From assembly GCA_021904315.1 (NCBI GenBank), contig CM038922.1, positions 5,307,347 through 5,371,346 of the forward strand: a DNA stretch of 64,000 nucleotides, written 5' to 3'. The position numbers were made by a program, and so were the translations under genes. Each line of letters starts with the position of its first letter. The first letter of the stretch is position 1. Below are positions 37,824 through 49,564 of the stretch, piece after piece. Below the pieces are notes generated by a model that did no database searches, had not been told where the DNA came from, and saw only the letters and a program-made list of their open reading frames with translations. Origin of the DNA: Sphagnum magellanicum. Lineage: Eukaryota; Streptophyta; Sphagnopsida; Sphagnales; Sphagnaceae.

Positions 37824-37990
37824 GACAAACTCCAGCCTATTGCCAATTCTCAAGGAAAGTGAAAGATGAGTGCAAAAACGGTTCTCCACGCACACATAGA
37901 GTTACTTTCTCTCTCTTTCTCTCTCTCTCTTCCAGCAAAACAAGCAGTTGCACGCACACACGCAGCCGAAGATCTTTCAAGAATGCGATT
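37824..37990 (-). promoter_or_regulatory. DGAT1 5' leader with CT/GA tract
   Basis: Immediately upstream of the start, a CT repeat lies at about 37,908-37,932 (GA on the coding strand), as often seen in plant leaders. The transcription start is not resolved. Confidence 0.4.
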
Positions 37991-40301
37991 CAAGCAAAAT
38001 ATCCAAGTGTTTTATTACTCATCGTAGCTCAATGATCTGTTGTCGAATTCTCCAGCACCCAGTACGTTTCCTTCAAGATCGATCATCCGATTTTCGATAC
38101 AATCCACGCTCCTGCGCACGACGACTTTTTATTTCAGCGTTGTGCGTGTGTGTTTTTTTCCTTTTTTTTTTTTAAAAGTGAAAATTTACCACCTAGAAAT
38201 GACTCATACAAAGGACTTCTGTTGAAAAAAAAGCGTCAAAGTCGTCAGATTTCAAGGAATTTTTTTTCTTCTGAAATCGCCATATTTAATCAACAGGTTC
38301 CAGCAAGTAAGTAAGTAAGTCGCAAAAATATAGCACGATGCTTCAAATTTTCAAGAAAAAGCCTCGGAAACTTACTTTGTTTGCGACAGAAAGAGAGGAC
38401 CCTAAAAGACAAAAGAAACTTTGCAGACACGAAACATCCAGTTTGCTTCCGACGAAGTTCGCCGCACAATTTCACCTCCAATCGATCGAACGACTCGCGA
38501 GCACGTCAGTTTATCGAATAATACACTCAATCATCCACCATGATTAGAAGCGAAAAAAAAAGGAAAAGAAAAAATTTAGAGACACACACAATTATCATCA
38601 TAGCCCCTGTGATTTTTGTGTTTTCCAAAATACACAGCAACCGGCAAAGCTTCAAGACTGCGAGGTTGCATTGTACCACACTCGCCGTTCCCAATCTTCA
38701 AGTTTTGCAAGCAAGCATGGAAAGTGCTTCTCAATCCATTCACTACTGAGAATTCCATTCCGCCGTATCTCCTGCATCATGAGTTCCATTGGCTTGCGTA
38801 TTTTGAGGAAGGTAAAATGCTCTTTCTTGTGCAATGGTGTGCTTGCAAACCTGACTTCCAGTTTCCGAAGCAAAAACCATGCAACAAGATTCAGTATGAT
38901 GATGATGATGATGATGAAATCACAAGAAATTTTTTCTATCCAAATAGAAATGCTTGCAAATCTGCACCTCGTTTGTGATGGCAAGAAAGCTTCATGTTCA
39001 TTTGCACATTTTGTTGCCTACATACATAAGTCTCTGTTTTTTTTGTAGTATTTTTTGCTTTTCTTCTCTTTCATGATCAGGGAAATGTTGAACAAAATTG
39101 CAGCAAACTGTCACAATTCAGCCAAAATTTGCATCATCCTCAACAGTCATCAATGCTGACATTTGAATTGTGATCTCCTTGCTCAATGCTCACACTTGAA
39201 TCATGATGTCATGATCTTCCTCCTGTGCTCGCACTTCAATTGTGATCTCCTCGTTCAATGCTCATACTTGAATCATGATGTCATGATCTTCCTCCTGTGC
39301 TCGCATTTCAATTGGGATCTCCTCATTCAATGCTCACACTTGAATCATGATGTCATGATCTTCCTCCTGTGCGCACACTTGAATCATCATCTCTCTCACT
39401 TGAGTCATGATCTCTGCTGCCTGTGCACTTGAGTCATGATCACTTGCACTTGAATCATGATCTCTGGTTTTGTGTTCTACTGGAATCCTCCCTCTTTCAT
39501 TTCTGGTTCAGGTGGGTAGTACAGTATCTAACAGCTCCACATAAAATGGGTTCAATCTCCAGCTTGCTTGCAGGACAATCATTTCGTTCAGGGATACATG
39601 AGGAATACTTTCAAGGATCACAGAGGATGGAAAGCAATTCACTTTCTCAACATAGAAATACTACAGCTGCTGCAAGTGGATTTGGGAGACATTTGGAATA
39701 AGGCAAGTTTTCCAAAGATGCACAAAAACATAAACCGTGACTTTGAAGAGAGACCACAGCACACATTTTGCAGAGAAATGGATCTCATTATCCTTTCATT
39801 TGGGTAAAGAAATTGCAACCATCTCCCCCCATGTGTACAGCTCAATTGCAACATCTTGTCTGCTGATAAAGGGAGGGATTTGAGAGGTTTTTTTCTCAAC
39901 TTCCCTTCCAAGGTCTCTAATCTACATGACCTCTTTGACAAGCTTCGTTGCTACTTATGACAGTCTCAGGAGGAAACTTAGATGTAGTAAATGTGTCCCT
40001 CCACTAAACCAAATTGCAGAGCTAATTGTTGTGATACAAACCTCATAAGAGGCATTAGCACCTGTGTCTGTCTCCACTTTGTCCCACTCAGGTCAGCAAT
40101 TTCAGGGAGCATAATCCTGCTTCATAAGGGGAGCACACAGGGGGGAAATGCTCATACTTGTCTTGGGTACCAAGTCTCAGTTGTAATTAGCACATATGAA
40201 ACCTGAGGAGGAGGAGGGGGAGGAGGAGAAGGGCCTTGAGGTTTCAAGTTCCATCTGTTTTTTGATACAAACTTAACTGATCTCTTTCACTCAATTGCAT
40301 A
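37991..40301. other. Intergenic between DGAT1 and the shikimate kinase gene
   Basis: No coding sequence is recognised. It contains a (GAT)n run (38,897-38,917) and a 72 bp tandem repeat. The left part is the DGAT1 promoter side and the right part the 3' flank of the kinase gene; both genes read leftward. Confidence 0.5.
39161..39460 (+). repeat. 72 bp tandem repeat decaying into ~24 bp units
   Basis: Three units start near 39,161, 39,233 and 39,305. Each carries CAATTGTGATCTCCT, CAATGCTCA.ACTTGAATCA and TGATGTCATGATCTTCCTCC. They are followed by shorter units built on CACTTGA.TCATGATC up to about 39,460. The apparent 24-residue repeat frame is a by-product, since 72 is divisible by three. 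Confidence 0.85.
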
Positions 40302-43300
40302 TCAATAGTAAACTGGAGCTCTGAAGTGCCTCTTTGTAAGTCTAGAATGTTGAATGAGCCCTTCCAAGACCTGCAAAATTTGGGACCATACAAGGACAAT
40401 TCATCACAAGTTGGATGTGGAATTGCACTTCTTCTGAACCCCTGTCTACCACCAGACTCTAGTATCCTTGATTGCAAGCCAAAGTACAAGAGACTTCACC
40501 AACATTAGGAGGGTTTAGAATTGAGATGACTCATCATGCAAGATGTACAACTAGAAGCTGTCATGCACCAGTCTGTCATATACCTATACATATATATCTT
40601 GTGTACTTGGCATTGATGTTTTCCATCACTTGAACAGCAGGGAATAGAAACTTTTACCTGAACAGTGATTGCTGTTGGGGTGAGCTCAGAAACATCTTCA
40701 CATGCAAGCGTCAATGCCAAACCTGCAACAACAAAGAAAACAGTTTTAGATCACATGTAGCAGCAACCAAACCGGCAAGCCTAGGTAGACGCAAACAAAG
40801 TTGCTGTATGGAGTACAAAGTGGGGCTCAACATACTTTGGAGCGATACTGTTACATCTGCATTTGCATATGCTGGTCCTCTTTCTTCAAAGATCTTTGAC
40901 AGGCGTGCCAAAGCCTGTAGAAACATAGCAATGAGTAATGCATGGTCAGCTCAAATGAGCAGAAATTCTATGTTTCCAGAAAAAACTGCCTGGGGATTTC
41001 TTCTGCACAGAAAAGACAAATTGATCATCTGTTTTCTGTACATTTTGTCCAAAGGTAAATAGGTTCAAAGCACTTGAGACTATCTTCCTTACTGCTGGCC
41101 TGTCAGTCCTTGCATCCTTTTTTTCACAAAACAAAAATGCTGTTCATTTTCCTTGAACTCACATCCTCTTCCTCTCCTTCATCAGCATGTGTCTGTCCTC
41201 AGATCTACACTTCTCTCTTCAATAATGAAGGCTGACATTCAGGGGAAAAAAAGATCTAAACAGGATCAAGGGAGTTAGAGAAGAAATTGACAAAACTATT
41301 CTAAGTTTGAGGTTTGGTTTGCACAGACCTGATCATAGCCACCACAGTCACCACCTAGGAGTGGACGTGTTCCTGTGCCAACAGCAGTCACACGGTGTGC
41401 CAGTGCAGGTACAGGCACATCCAGCCAGACAGTGATTCCATTTTGCAGATAAGTCCTGCATAAAAAGTCCCCCAATTCAGTGCAAGCTCTATTTGCAGGC
41501 TCAGACTAGAAGCTGAAGTGACGAGGCCACTAGATTCAATCAACAATAGAGCTTCTTCTGCTGGGTTCCAGTTAATAGTCTATGGAGTTACTTAGTATTC
41601 ACTTGCTCTTTTAGGCAAGACCTCTGTTTTAGATTTCATTCATTGGATATTTAGCTTAAATCCCAAATCTAGTGTTGCAAAGTTAAACTTGTTTGGAAAC
41701 ATGGCTGCAGTGCATAATCTATGCCAGAAGCAGCAGTACGAGCACATTTAGGAGAGAGAGAAGTGGGATTACCAGTTTTGATGCTGAACAACAACACCAC
41801 CACCTGTGGCAACTACCAAGTCACTTGTCAATGATAGCTCCCTTAGTGCTTGACTCTGCACCAATGATCAGCACCACAAACTGTTCTCTGAACAATCTTA
41901 ATGCCTCAGACCAAAACTTTGATATCGCAATCTTACGTCAATAGGAAACTTAGGTTTATTTTCCATTGACATTACCACGAATCACCACTCTTGTCAATAA
42001 ATAATCTTTATCAGTGTACATTTACACAGAAACAGTCTCACCAGCAGGGCTGCTGGTGGCATTGATTGCCCAAGTCAAGAAGACTCCTAAACTGGCATCA
42101 TGGGTATTGAAGAACACTGGGATTTCACTAAGTTCTTTTGATACAAGCAGAGTATGGACAATATGAACTGAATGTGTGCCAATTGAGTTTTTGAACAAAA
42201 TGCATTGGGATACGGAATGCAATTGTTGGATTTGCACCTCAAGCTTTCTAAAACCCTCCTCCTTCAAAGTTTGGAAGATTTCTGCAACCGATAGTCCACC
42301 AGCATAACTCTCAATCACATTATCACTGCTCTTCAAACCACACAAGAAAAAAGAAACAAGATTCCAATTATCATATAATGGTTGCAATTGCCGTCAAACA
42401 CAGCACTCACAGAGCAGAGCAGCTACCTACAGCTTAAACCCAAAAGAAACAAATACCAAACAACCAGCAAAGAGAATCAGCATTATTGGAGTTCTTAGAA
42501 TCAATCATCTTAATTCTATTGACTAACATTATGTTCCATGCCAATGTAATCAACTACAATGTGGAAATCATTAACCTTTTAGGGTTTCCAGAAATCCCCT
42601 ATGAGAATCACCATCAATCTGGTACCAAGGATAGCAAATGGCTGTATATGGAGATTCTACTATATGCATGTGCAGGTTACAGTTAAATGTGGGGTTGAAA
42701 ACTTGATTCAAGCAACCAGAACAAATGAATGAAAAACTTGATCAATGGTGGTCCTGAGGAATGTGAATTGGTGTGAAGGACAGAAATGAACAGAGCAAAT
42801 GAATCAAGAATGTATACCTGTCCAGAAACTTGTACCCAAGAGCTTCAGACATGAGTCGACCAACTGTACTCTTTCCAGATCCCATCATTCCTAAAAGTCA
42901 CATGAATACTAAGTATCTGTGAAATTGCAGAGAAATCTTCACAACAATTTAGTACATGAAGACTAAGGGGAAGTTGTGGAACCACTTAGGCCTTGATCAT
43001 TGCAACTTCTACTTCAAGACAGCATGCAATAAACTACCCAATTAAGTAGCGGTGTGGTCACAAATAAGAGTCTTTGACAGAGTGTATTGCATAAGAGGAA
43101 AGAAGAGGGTAACTCACCAATGAGGAAAATGCAAGTTCTCTCAATGTCTTGTTTGACTTGCTGCGCCTTTTCCTGCAAATTTTAACAGCACAGTGAGTAA
43201 TAGTAGGCTTGAATTGATGATCATGTGCTCTTAGTTCCTGTTTACAACACATTTAGAAGAGGTGGTGGCAGACTGGTCATCATCACATGCATCCAAGTTC

Positions 43301-44564
43301 AGCAAACAAAACCGGTGTCATTCTTACTAGAGAATGCTTAACTTAATGGATTACATATGACCACAAAAAAGCCAGGAAAATCACTTAAGAAAAAGAGCGA
43401 GCAAGGCAGCACTGCAAACCAAAACATGAACACAACTGTGGTGATGATGAAGGTTTAACTACTGAAATGACAACCAAACACAAAGAACAAGGACTTCACA
43501 TAACACCCACCATCAAAAGCTGCTCAAACTCTCGTACTGACGCATTTCTATTGACACTCTTCTCTTCAATAGCTGCATCACAATCAGCAAAACATCTTTG
43601 GTAAGAATGCAAAACATGATGTATATATTCTTAAGCCTCTGCAAGACACTTGGTTCATGGTCATGGAGATGTGTCTTTGTATATGTTCCTAATTCAAATG
43701 AGATCACACAAAAAAGCTTTAAAGAATTATACATTGTATGTGTTTCTTAACATTGTGTCAAAAAAAGGTTTAGGTTTTCACACACGAGCACTCAGAGATC
43801 CATTTGCCATCATCTGTGATTCCTGTGTCCAGACTCAAGAAACAAAACCATTGAAGGTATGGTCACCTTCTTCTACATTTTCAGATCTTCTCTTGTCTTT
43901 GTTGTTGTCAGGTTCTCACTGCAATTCAATCAGGAGGAGGAGGAGAAGGGTAACAAGAGTAGTAGTAGTAGCTCTCACTTGTGCATTTTGCATGTGTGTC
44001 AAGAAACTGTTGTACTGAAGCATTGATCAAAACCTGCAATGAGAACCCGCCACCCCCAAAAGACAAGACTCTCAGTGCATTGTGTGAAAATTCCGTGACT
44101 ATCTCCGAGTTTCCTATCTTTTGTCGAGGTTTGGATTTCGTGACAACATTGTTGAGCTGTTTCATACAGGGAAGAAGAAGAGCCGCCTGCCTCGAACAAA
44201 AAAGCCAAGAAAATCCTGACCTTCGGGAAAAGAGGACACAGATTCTCACCAGCTCGGACGCTTGGTTCCCGACGTGAACATCGTTGATGCTAGCAGTGAT
44301 TCTGTGGTGATGCGCTCTCTCCGCTCGGAGTATCGCATCTTGAGAGAAATGATGGCAACCGGGATTTATCAAGATCCGCTCAAAACAATTACACTTCGAT
44401 GCTCTCACGCGAGGCGACGAGGACGAAGCGGATTCCGATGATATCGACCTCACGCGCAGCGACGAGGAGGCGGATTGCGGCGAACTCTCGAGGCGTGCCG
44501 CCTTCAGGTACGCCAAGGAGGCGGTTGGCACCGCAGCAAGATTGGCGATCGTAGCTGCTGCCAT
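40302..44564 (-). CDS. SK: Shikimate kinase family protein, chloroplast-targeted (SK or SKL1-like)
   Basis: Shikimate kinase phosphorylates shikimate with ATP in the plastid pathway to aromatic amino acids. Eleven coding exons (reading order): 44,250-44,564; 43,979-44,033; 43,511-43,572; 43,118-43,172; 42,818-42,890; 42,238-42,325; 41,773-41,855; 41,329-41,455; 40,836-40,914; 40,658-40,722; 40,302-40,370. They total 1,071 nt, 356 residues. The Ala/Ser/Arg-rich N-terminus (MAAATIANLAAVPTASLAYL) looks like a transit peptide. The Walker A motif GMMGSGKST starts at residue 163. Other family residues are Asp in FLDSD (186-188), Arg213 in GFRKLE, GGG at 234-236, the lid Arg in TRPLL (274) and Arg298 in EERGPAY. 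All expected catalytic positions are kept, which favours a working kinase. SKL1, a paralogue reported without kinase activity, cannot be excluded. The second exon and the short last exon are the least certain parts of the model. Confidence 0.92.
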
Positions 44565-45720
44565 TGCTGGTTCGAAGAATCTCCAAAGGAAACTCTCTAC
44601 AAATAGGGAGAGGAGAAACAAAAGCTCCCCACAATAACACTGCGACCTCTCTTGTTCTCTCTCTGCCCAGATCTGGTCTCAAAATAGATATGGATATTGC
44701 TCCCTGCGAGAGGTCTCTTCCTTCAAATCAGGCGTCTCTATCTATCTATATACCATGTGTACTCTCCAGTCGAAATCTCGAGAGCGAGCGGAAAGCGAGA
44801 GTGCGTTATTATTTCTTTTAGTACGCGCAATCTTTTCGTGTCGATTTCTTGGCGTCTAATGCCTTGCACTCCTTTCCCAAAGAATGTGGGTTTCTTTGAG
44901 TTGTGTGTGTAGTATGTGTGTCTCCCAATAATGTCTTTCTCGAACGAAAACATGACAAAAGTAAGTGCGTTTTCCACTAAGATCTCCTGCGAGTTCCTCC
45001 TCCTCTTCCTCCTTACAATGCTTTTGCAGCATTGACATTGGGGGATTGCAGCACACAAAAATGCAGAGAGCGAGGGGTGACTCTAAATCACTACACTTTC
45101 AAACCACGTGCACAACAACAACAAAATGTCCTTCGTTGAAAGCAGACAAACAGCTGACTGCCTGCCTGCCAGGAGAGTCTCGAGTCTCCAGTGCTCTCCA
45201 CTCTCCCAATGAAGACTCTTTCCAAAAGTCTGAACTTTGATCCTTCCTTCAAATCACGACACCGAACAAAAAAACACACACACCAAAAGCACACCAACTC
45301 TTCACCCCTCCTGCTCCTCCTCCTTCCCTCCCCTCTTGCTCTCTTCTAGATGCTGTCATGCTGGATGTGTGCTACCTACAGATCTCGATTCTTCAGCTGT
45401 TGCGTCTGTGATCTTGACGCCACCGGGTTGCATCCATTTTGCACGACTTCTACGTCTGACTTCTGCTGACGCGAGGAAAGCTTTTGACCCAATCCGCCAT
45501 CTCATCTCTCTATCTTCTTCCCTGGTTTTTTTTTTAAACCCTTGGTTCTTCGTCGGGAGTCCGGATTGAATTTGCGAGGGATCGAACCGTCAGATCTCCG
45601 CGCGGTGTGAAGCAAAAACATCTGCACCCTCGTCCTGAATCCAAATCAATTATCCGATCTCAAATCTGACGGTGCGATCGTCCTCTAGACCGAAGACACT
45701 AAACACCGCCCCCTGCCCTT
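44565..45720 (-). promoter_or_regulatory. 5' flank of the shikimate kinase gene
   Basis: No coding sequence is recognised. The stretch is richer in G+C than its surroundings, with CT-rich tracts near 45,300-45,350. This is the expected promoter side of the kinase gene, but no core element can be assigned with confidence. Confidence 0.35.
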
Positions 45721-46500
45721 TTATGCGGAGAAAGCACTGGCCTGTCTCGTCGTCCATTCCAACCTGTAAATGATATAACTAATAAAGTTTTCTTTTTTTG
45801 GGGGAAAATTTTTTATTTTTATAAATAGTCGCAAAAAAATGGTCACAATTGCATAAAATACGAAAGGGTGCTTGAGATTTTCTGCTTTCATATTTTGAAT
45901 ACCGATAAATTTATAAATTTGGCTAAATATACTTATGGATGATCGCCACTTGAGCAACATCACAAAATTGAAAAATCAGAACACTAGTTGGGACTTGGGT
46001 TTAATAATTAGAAAGTACAAACAAATTTTAAAATATTAAAACCCCATGGCCAGAAAAAAAGTTCTGGATTTATGGAATGTGCTTTAATAATTTAAAAAAA
46101 ATTTAAGCTTCACTTTGAAAATGTGAGAAAGAGGTAACAATAATGGTAAAGGAGACATAAGTCTATCTATTTAATATAATATAATTAGTATGTATTTTTA
46201 TCATCCCTTTTTTTCACTTTAATTTAATGGTCATTTCTTGATGATTTATAAAAAATGTCTGAGCAAAATGACATGTTTCATTTTTACGTTCAAAAAATGA
46301 AGATTTGTTTAAACAATTACATTCATATATATTATATATTTCAATTTTAATATCAAAACAAAGTGTCGTGACGTATTGTGTCGTAAGGGTGTAAATCCAT
46401 AATAAATTCTACTAAACAAAAAGACTAAAGCTAGTAAAAGGTATAAACTAATCAAGCAAAAATCTATGCACACACACACATATATATACAATGCACAAGA
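45721..46500. other. AT-rich flank, possible 3' end of the gypsy element
   Basis: AT-rich sequence without recognised coding. It follows the 3' end of the decayed - strand gypsy element, so part may be its 3' untranslated region or LTR; no LTR border could be placed. Confidence 0.3.
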
Positions 46501-46505
46501 GGAGG

Positions 46506-47139
46506 CTAAGATAAAAAAATTATGTATTCCCACCAGACCTGAACCGAAAAAAGCGTGGCATGATCTAAATAGGAATCAAGATGTTGTAGGAGAACATGAT
46601 GAATAGTATCAATTGTTGGTGAAAACTTAAGTGAGCTCCAGCATGAAGCAGAGCAATGGTATCCACCATTATAGTTATCGCAAAGTAGCATCTGATAAGC
46701 ATCGTCTATCCTTTGACATACTTGACATGGATAATCAAGTGGAAGAATCCAAGTCGACATGATGATGGTAGGATCCAACTTTGGCAAGTGCTAAAGCGCA
46801 CAATTTTTGAAATGATCTCAAATTGTGCGTCCATTAACTCCTTACAACTTCTCCAACACACCTAAAGGCCTGATCACCTTAATCCTCAAAATAGTGCGAC
46901 CGAAAGAAGTGTCTAAAGTATCATTAGGTTACCGTTAGAAATACACAAAATCACCAACATCAAATTGTCTCACCTTAGGTTTATAACTGCCACCTCAGTG
47001 TGTGTGCATACCATAAGGTGTCTCGATGTTGTGCAATGGATAAGTTCTCCATGGCTATGGGCATAACCCTCCTAAATAGAGTAGCCCTTTCTAGAATGAC
47101 CCTAGCCCAAGTGGCTGGGGAGTCCAAGTCCGCAACCTA
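46506..47139 (-). mobile_element. Gypsy integrase C-terminus and PHD-like finger (fossil)
   Basis: The segment left of the TIR insertion carries blocks typical of the integrase tail of this gypsy group (ENLSIAQHRDTLWYAH, a VRQFDVGDFVYF-like stretch). Next comes a Cys/His cluster beginning CQVCQRIDDAYQMLLCD, then GGYH, resembling a PHD finger (C-x2-C ... MLLCD-x2-x-GGYH). PHD-like fingers are chromatin-reading modules, and a role in targeting integration is inference. Confidence 0.7.
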
Positions 47140-47174
47140 CATCACAAAGTGGGGACCCCTTTGTATTAGTGCTA

Positions 47175-47820
47175 TTTAAGTGCTTTCACAATACTTTTAC
47201 AAGATGTCCAAGGTTTAGTGTTTTGTTCGTGTAAAACAAGCATTGAAACAATTTAGATTGTATTCATTTAATTTTGGTATTGTTTCAATGATAATTGATG
47301 TAACATCATATTTGCATTATATTTATGTTGTTTGCCATGTTGTATTCACATTATGTCCATATTGTAATGATATTGCATTAGTATTATGATTGTATTGGAT
47401 ATGCATTTTTAGTTGTAAATGATACAATGTTGTTACAATATGGTTACAAACTCTATTATTGTATTGATTCTATATTGTATTCATGTTGTTTATATTTTGT
47501 ATTTATGTTGTACTCATATTTTTTCAACATCGTATTTGCATTGCATGTGCATTGTTGAACATAGGGGATGCAATGTTGCAACAACATAGCTACAAAGTAG
47601 ATATTCAATATTGACTCAATGTTGTATTCTTGTTGTTTATGTTATTGTATCTATGTTATAATCATACTTTCCTGACATTGTATTTGTATTGTTTGTGTGT
47701 TGTTGAAGGTAGGTGATGTAATGTTGCAACAACACAGTTGCAAATTAGATATTCAATAGTGATCCAATATTGTATTCATGTTTATTATGATGTTGTAAAT
47801 GTGTTATAGGCACACCACAA
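47175..47820. repeat. Left subterminal AT-rich tandem array (~148 bp period)
   Basis: Units begin near 47,385, 47,532 and 47,680, each with GCATTA or GTATTTG, then CAATGTTG.AACAA, a TACAAA block and TTGTATTC. That makes three clear copies and probably a partial one to the left. It lies just inside the left TIR. Confidence 0.7.
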
Positions 47821-48360
47821 CAAAAGCATTTAGAAATTGCATATGCGCCATTGGTTGCAAGAATTGTGACGACTTCTTAAACTGTCATAGTTTTGGATCA
47901 CAAGATTGCAAAAAGAAGCAGTTACACAATACAAAGGAGATAATGAAATGTTGACCTTGAGATGATTGAGTAGAGCATCTAAGGCTATTGCTATTTTTCT
48001 TGAAGGAAGATCATAGTATCAGAAATGGAAGAAAAGGTAAGTAATTCATGCCATGATAAATGACAGGTTCCAGGCCAGGGTCCTTCACAAACACTACAGC
48101 AAGTGTTGACTTCATTCCTACTCTGTCCACAACAACCCACTCATCACCATATGTTGATTAGTTTATCTGTGCATACCAAATAAGTGTGTAATTGCACATG
48201 TTGAAGGTGATGCAGGACCTTATGAAGAAACAAAAGGAGAAGATTCCTGAGAGTGCTAGAAATCAGCTAAGTTCTATAGTGTACAATAAAGAAAAGCAAA
48301 ACAAAATGTGCTAGTGCAGACAAACAACCTGGTCTCCCAAAATGTGTTGTTTTGTTGCTA

Positions 48361-49305
48361 CCAAAGCACCATAGCAAAGATTGCATAATCCCAGTACTGC
48401 TTGGCAGCCTGTCGAATGTATGGTGTTGCCCTTTCACCTGTGTTAGAAAACACTATCACCTTCACCTGCTCACAAAAAAAATTGTCATTATTGACGTAAG
48501 CAAGTTCTAGCTTCTTCTTGCCTTCATTTTCCTTCTTTATTAATTTTCCTTGTTCCTTCGGCCCTTGTAACTTTTCATGCATCAATGGTACTATAAATTG
48601 AACTCAGTGTGGAAAAGTAGGTAAACCAAAATGGATTGAAATTAAGCACTGCACCTTGTGAAGACTTGTTTTCTGGATGACATCTGTCATCTACATGTAT
48701 TTCACCCAACAAATTAATCAGCTAATCAGCTTGGATTCATGATTTGGGTTCACTATGGCAAGGCCATGATTCCCTTCCAGAAGCACTCTGCAATCAATTG
48801 TTGTGTGCATTCTCTGAACTGAAGATCCAAAAACCGGACTAATCAAAACTTCACACAAGTATAAAGTGGGTTGTTGCAAATTCAAGACAGAGGCAACAGA
48901 GACAACATGCAGAACTTCAACCATAAAACTATTGCTCAGATAGTGGGTATTGTGGGTTACCAAACCTTTAGCACTATAGTACAAGATGTGAGGCAACTTG
49001 AGAAGGGATGTTGCCGCCCATTCCACCAAAGCATCCACTATCTTCTCCCCATGAAACCTATAATTCACAAACCCTCTCCATTAGTCTTTTTCAAATTGCA
49101 GACTACCAATTTTGATTTAGTCACCAGAAACTGAAACACTCTTCATCCCCACTGAGTGACTAATTGCATAGAATGGAAATAGGACAAGCCTTCTAAGTTT
49201 TGATGGAATGAGAAGCAGATGAACTTCACATGTCATAGTGTACCTAGTGAGACAGCCTAAGTGCTTGCAAGTAGGAGTAAATGCAACAATCTTTGGAAGA
49301 CTTGC
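48361..49305 (-). pseudogene. Fragment of a DnaJ/thioredoxin-like protein gene (captured)
   Basis: Three in-phase exon pieces: about 49,244-49,305 (SLPKIVAFTPTCKHLGCLT), 48,961-49,057 (FHGEKIVDALVEWAATSLLK, then LPHILYYSAKGL) and 48,361-48,465 (VKVIVFSNTGERATPYIRQA, then AKQYWDYAIFAMVLW). Splice borders GTACAC, GTAACC and TATAG/GCAG are intact and the last exon runs into a stop. I match these to the C-terminal, thioredoxin-like half of plant ER DnaJ proteins from memory. No J domain or later exons are present, so this is an internal gene piece within the transposon. Confidence 0.55.
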
Positions 49306-49564
49306 ACATTGAATGAAGCCCACCTGATATTGTTTTCATGCCATCAGCAATTCACAATACCTTCTCATTTTCTTTCACACTAGGCCCTCAAATCTAGATA
49401 CTTCTCTAGACATAGATGATTATTGCCAACTATTAAAAAAATTGTAATCAGAGTATAGTCCATGTTTCTGGAGCATCCAGACATTACTAACATGGATGAA
49501 TAGACAGATAATATGTTTCAAGGATACTAATCATGTCTAAAGACTCATAGTGTTGTTGCCTGAG
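49299..49564 (+). repeat. Direct repeat copy A (~260 bp)
   Basis: Nearly identical to 53,578-53,848 and in the same orientation. The two share CTGATATTGT.TTCATGCCAT and, further on, AGGCCCTCAAATCTAGATAC. Differences are a few single bases plus a divergent right edge. It lies directly upstream (on the - strand) of the first DnaJ-like exon. Confidence 0.9.

Noticed and set aside
38652-38984. 110-codon - strand frame upstream of DGAT1, considered as a kinase 3' exon
   Set aside because: The kinase model closes correctly at 40,302 without it, and its Ile run is a (GAT)n microsatellite.
39163-39432. 89-codon frame with a 24-residue repeat
   Set aside because: Produced by the 72 bp tandem repeat; no start context, introns or family resemblance.
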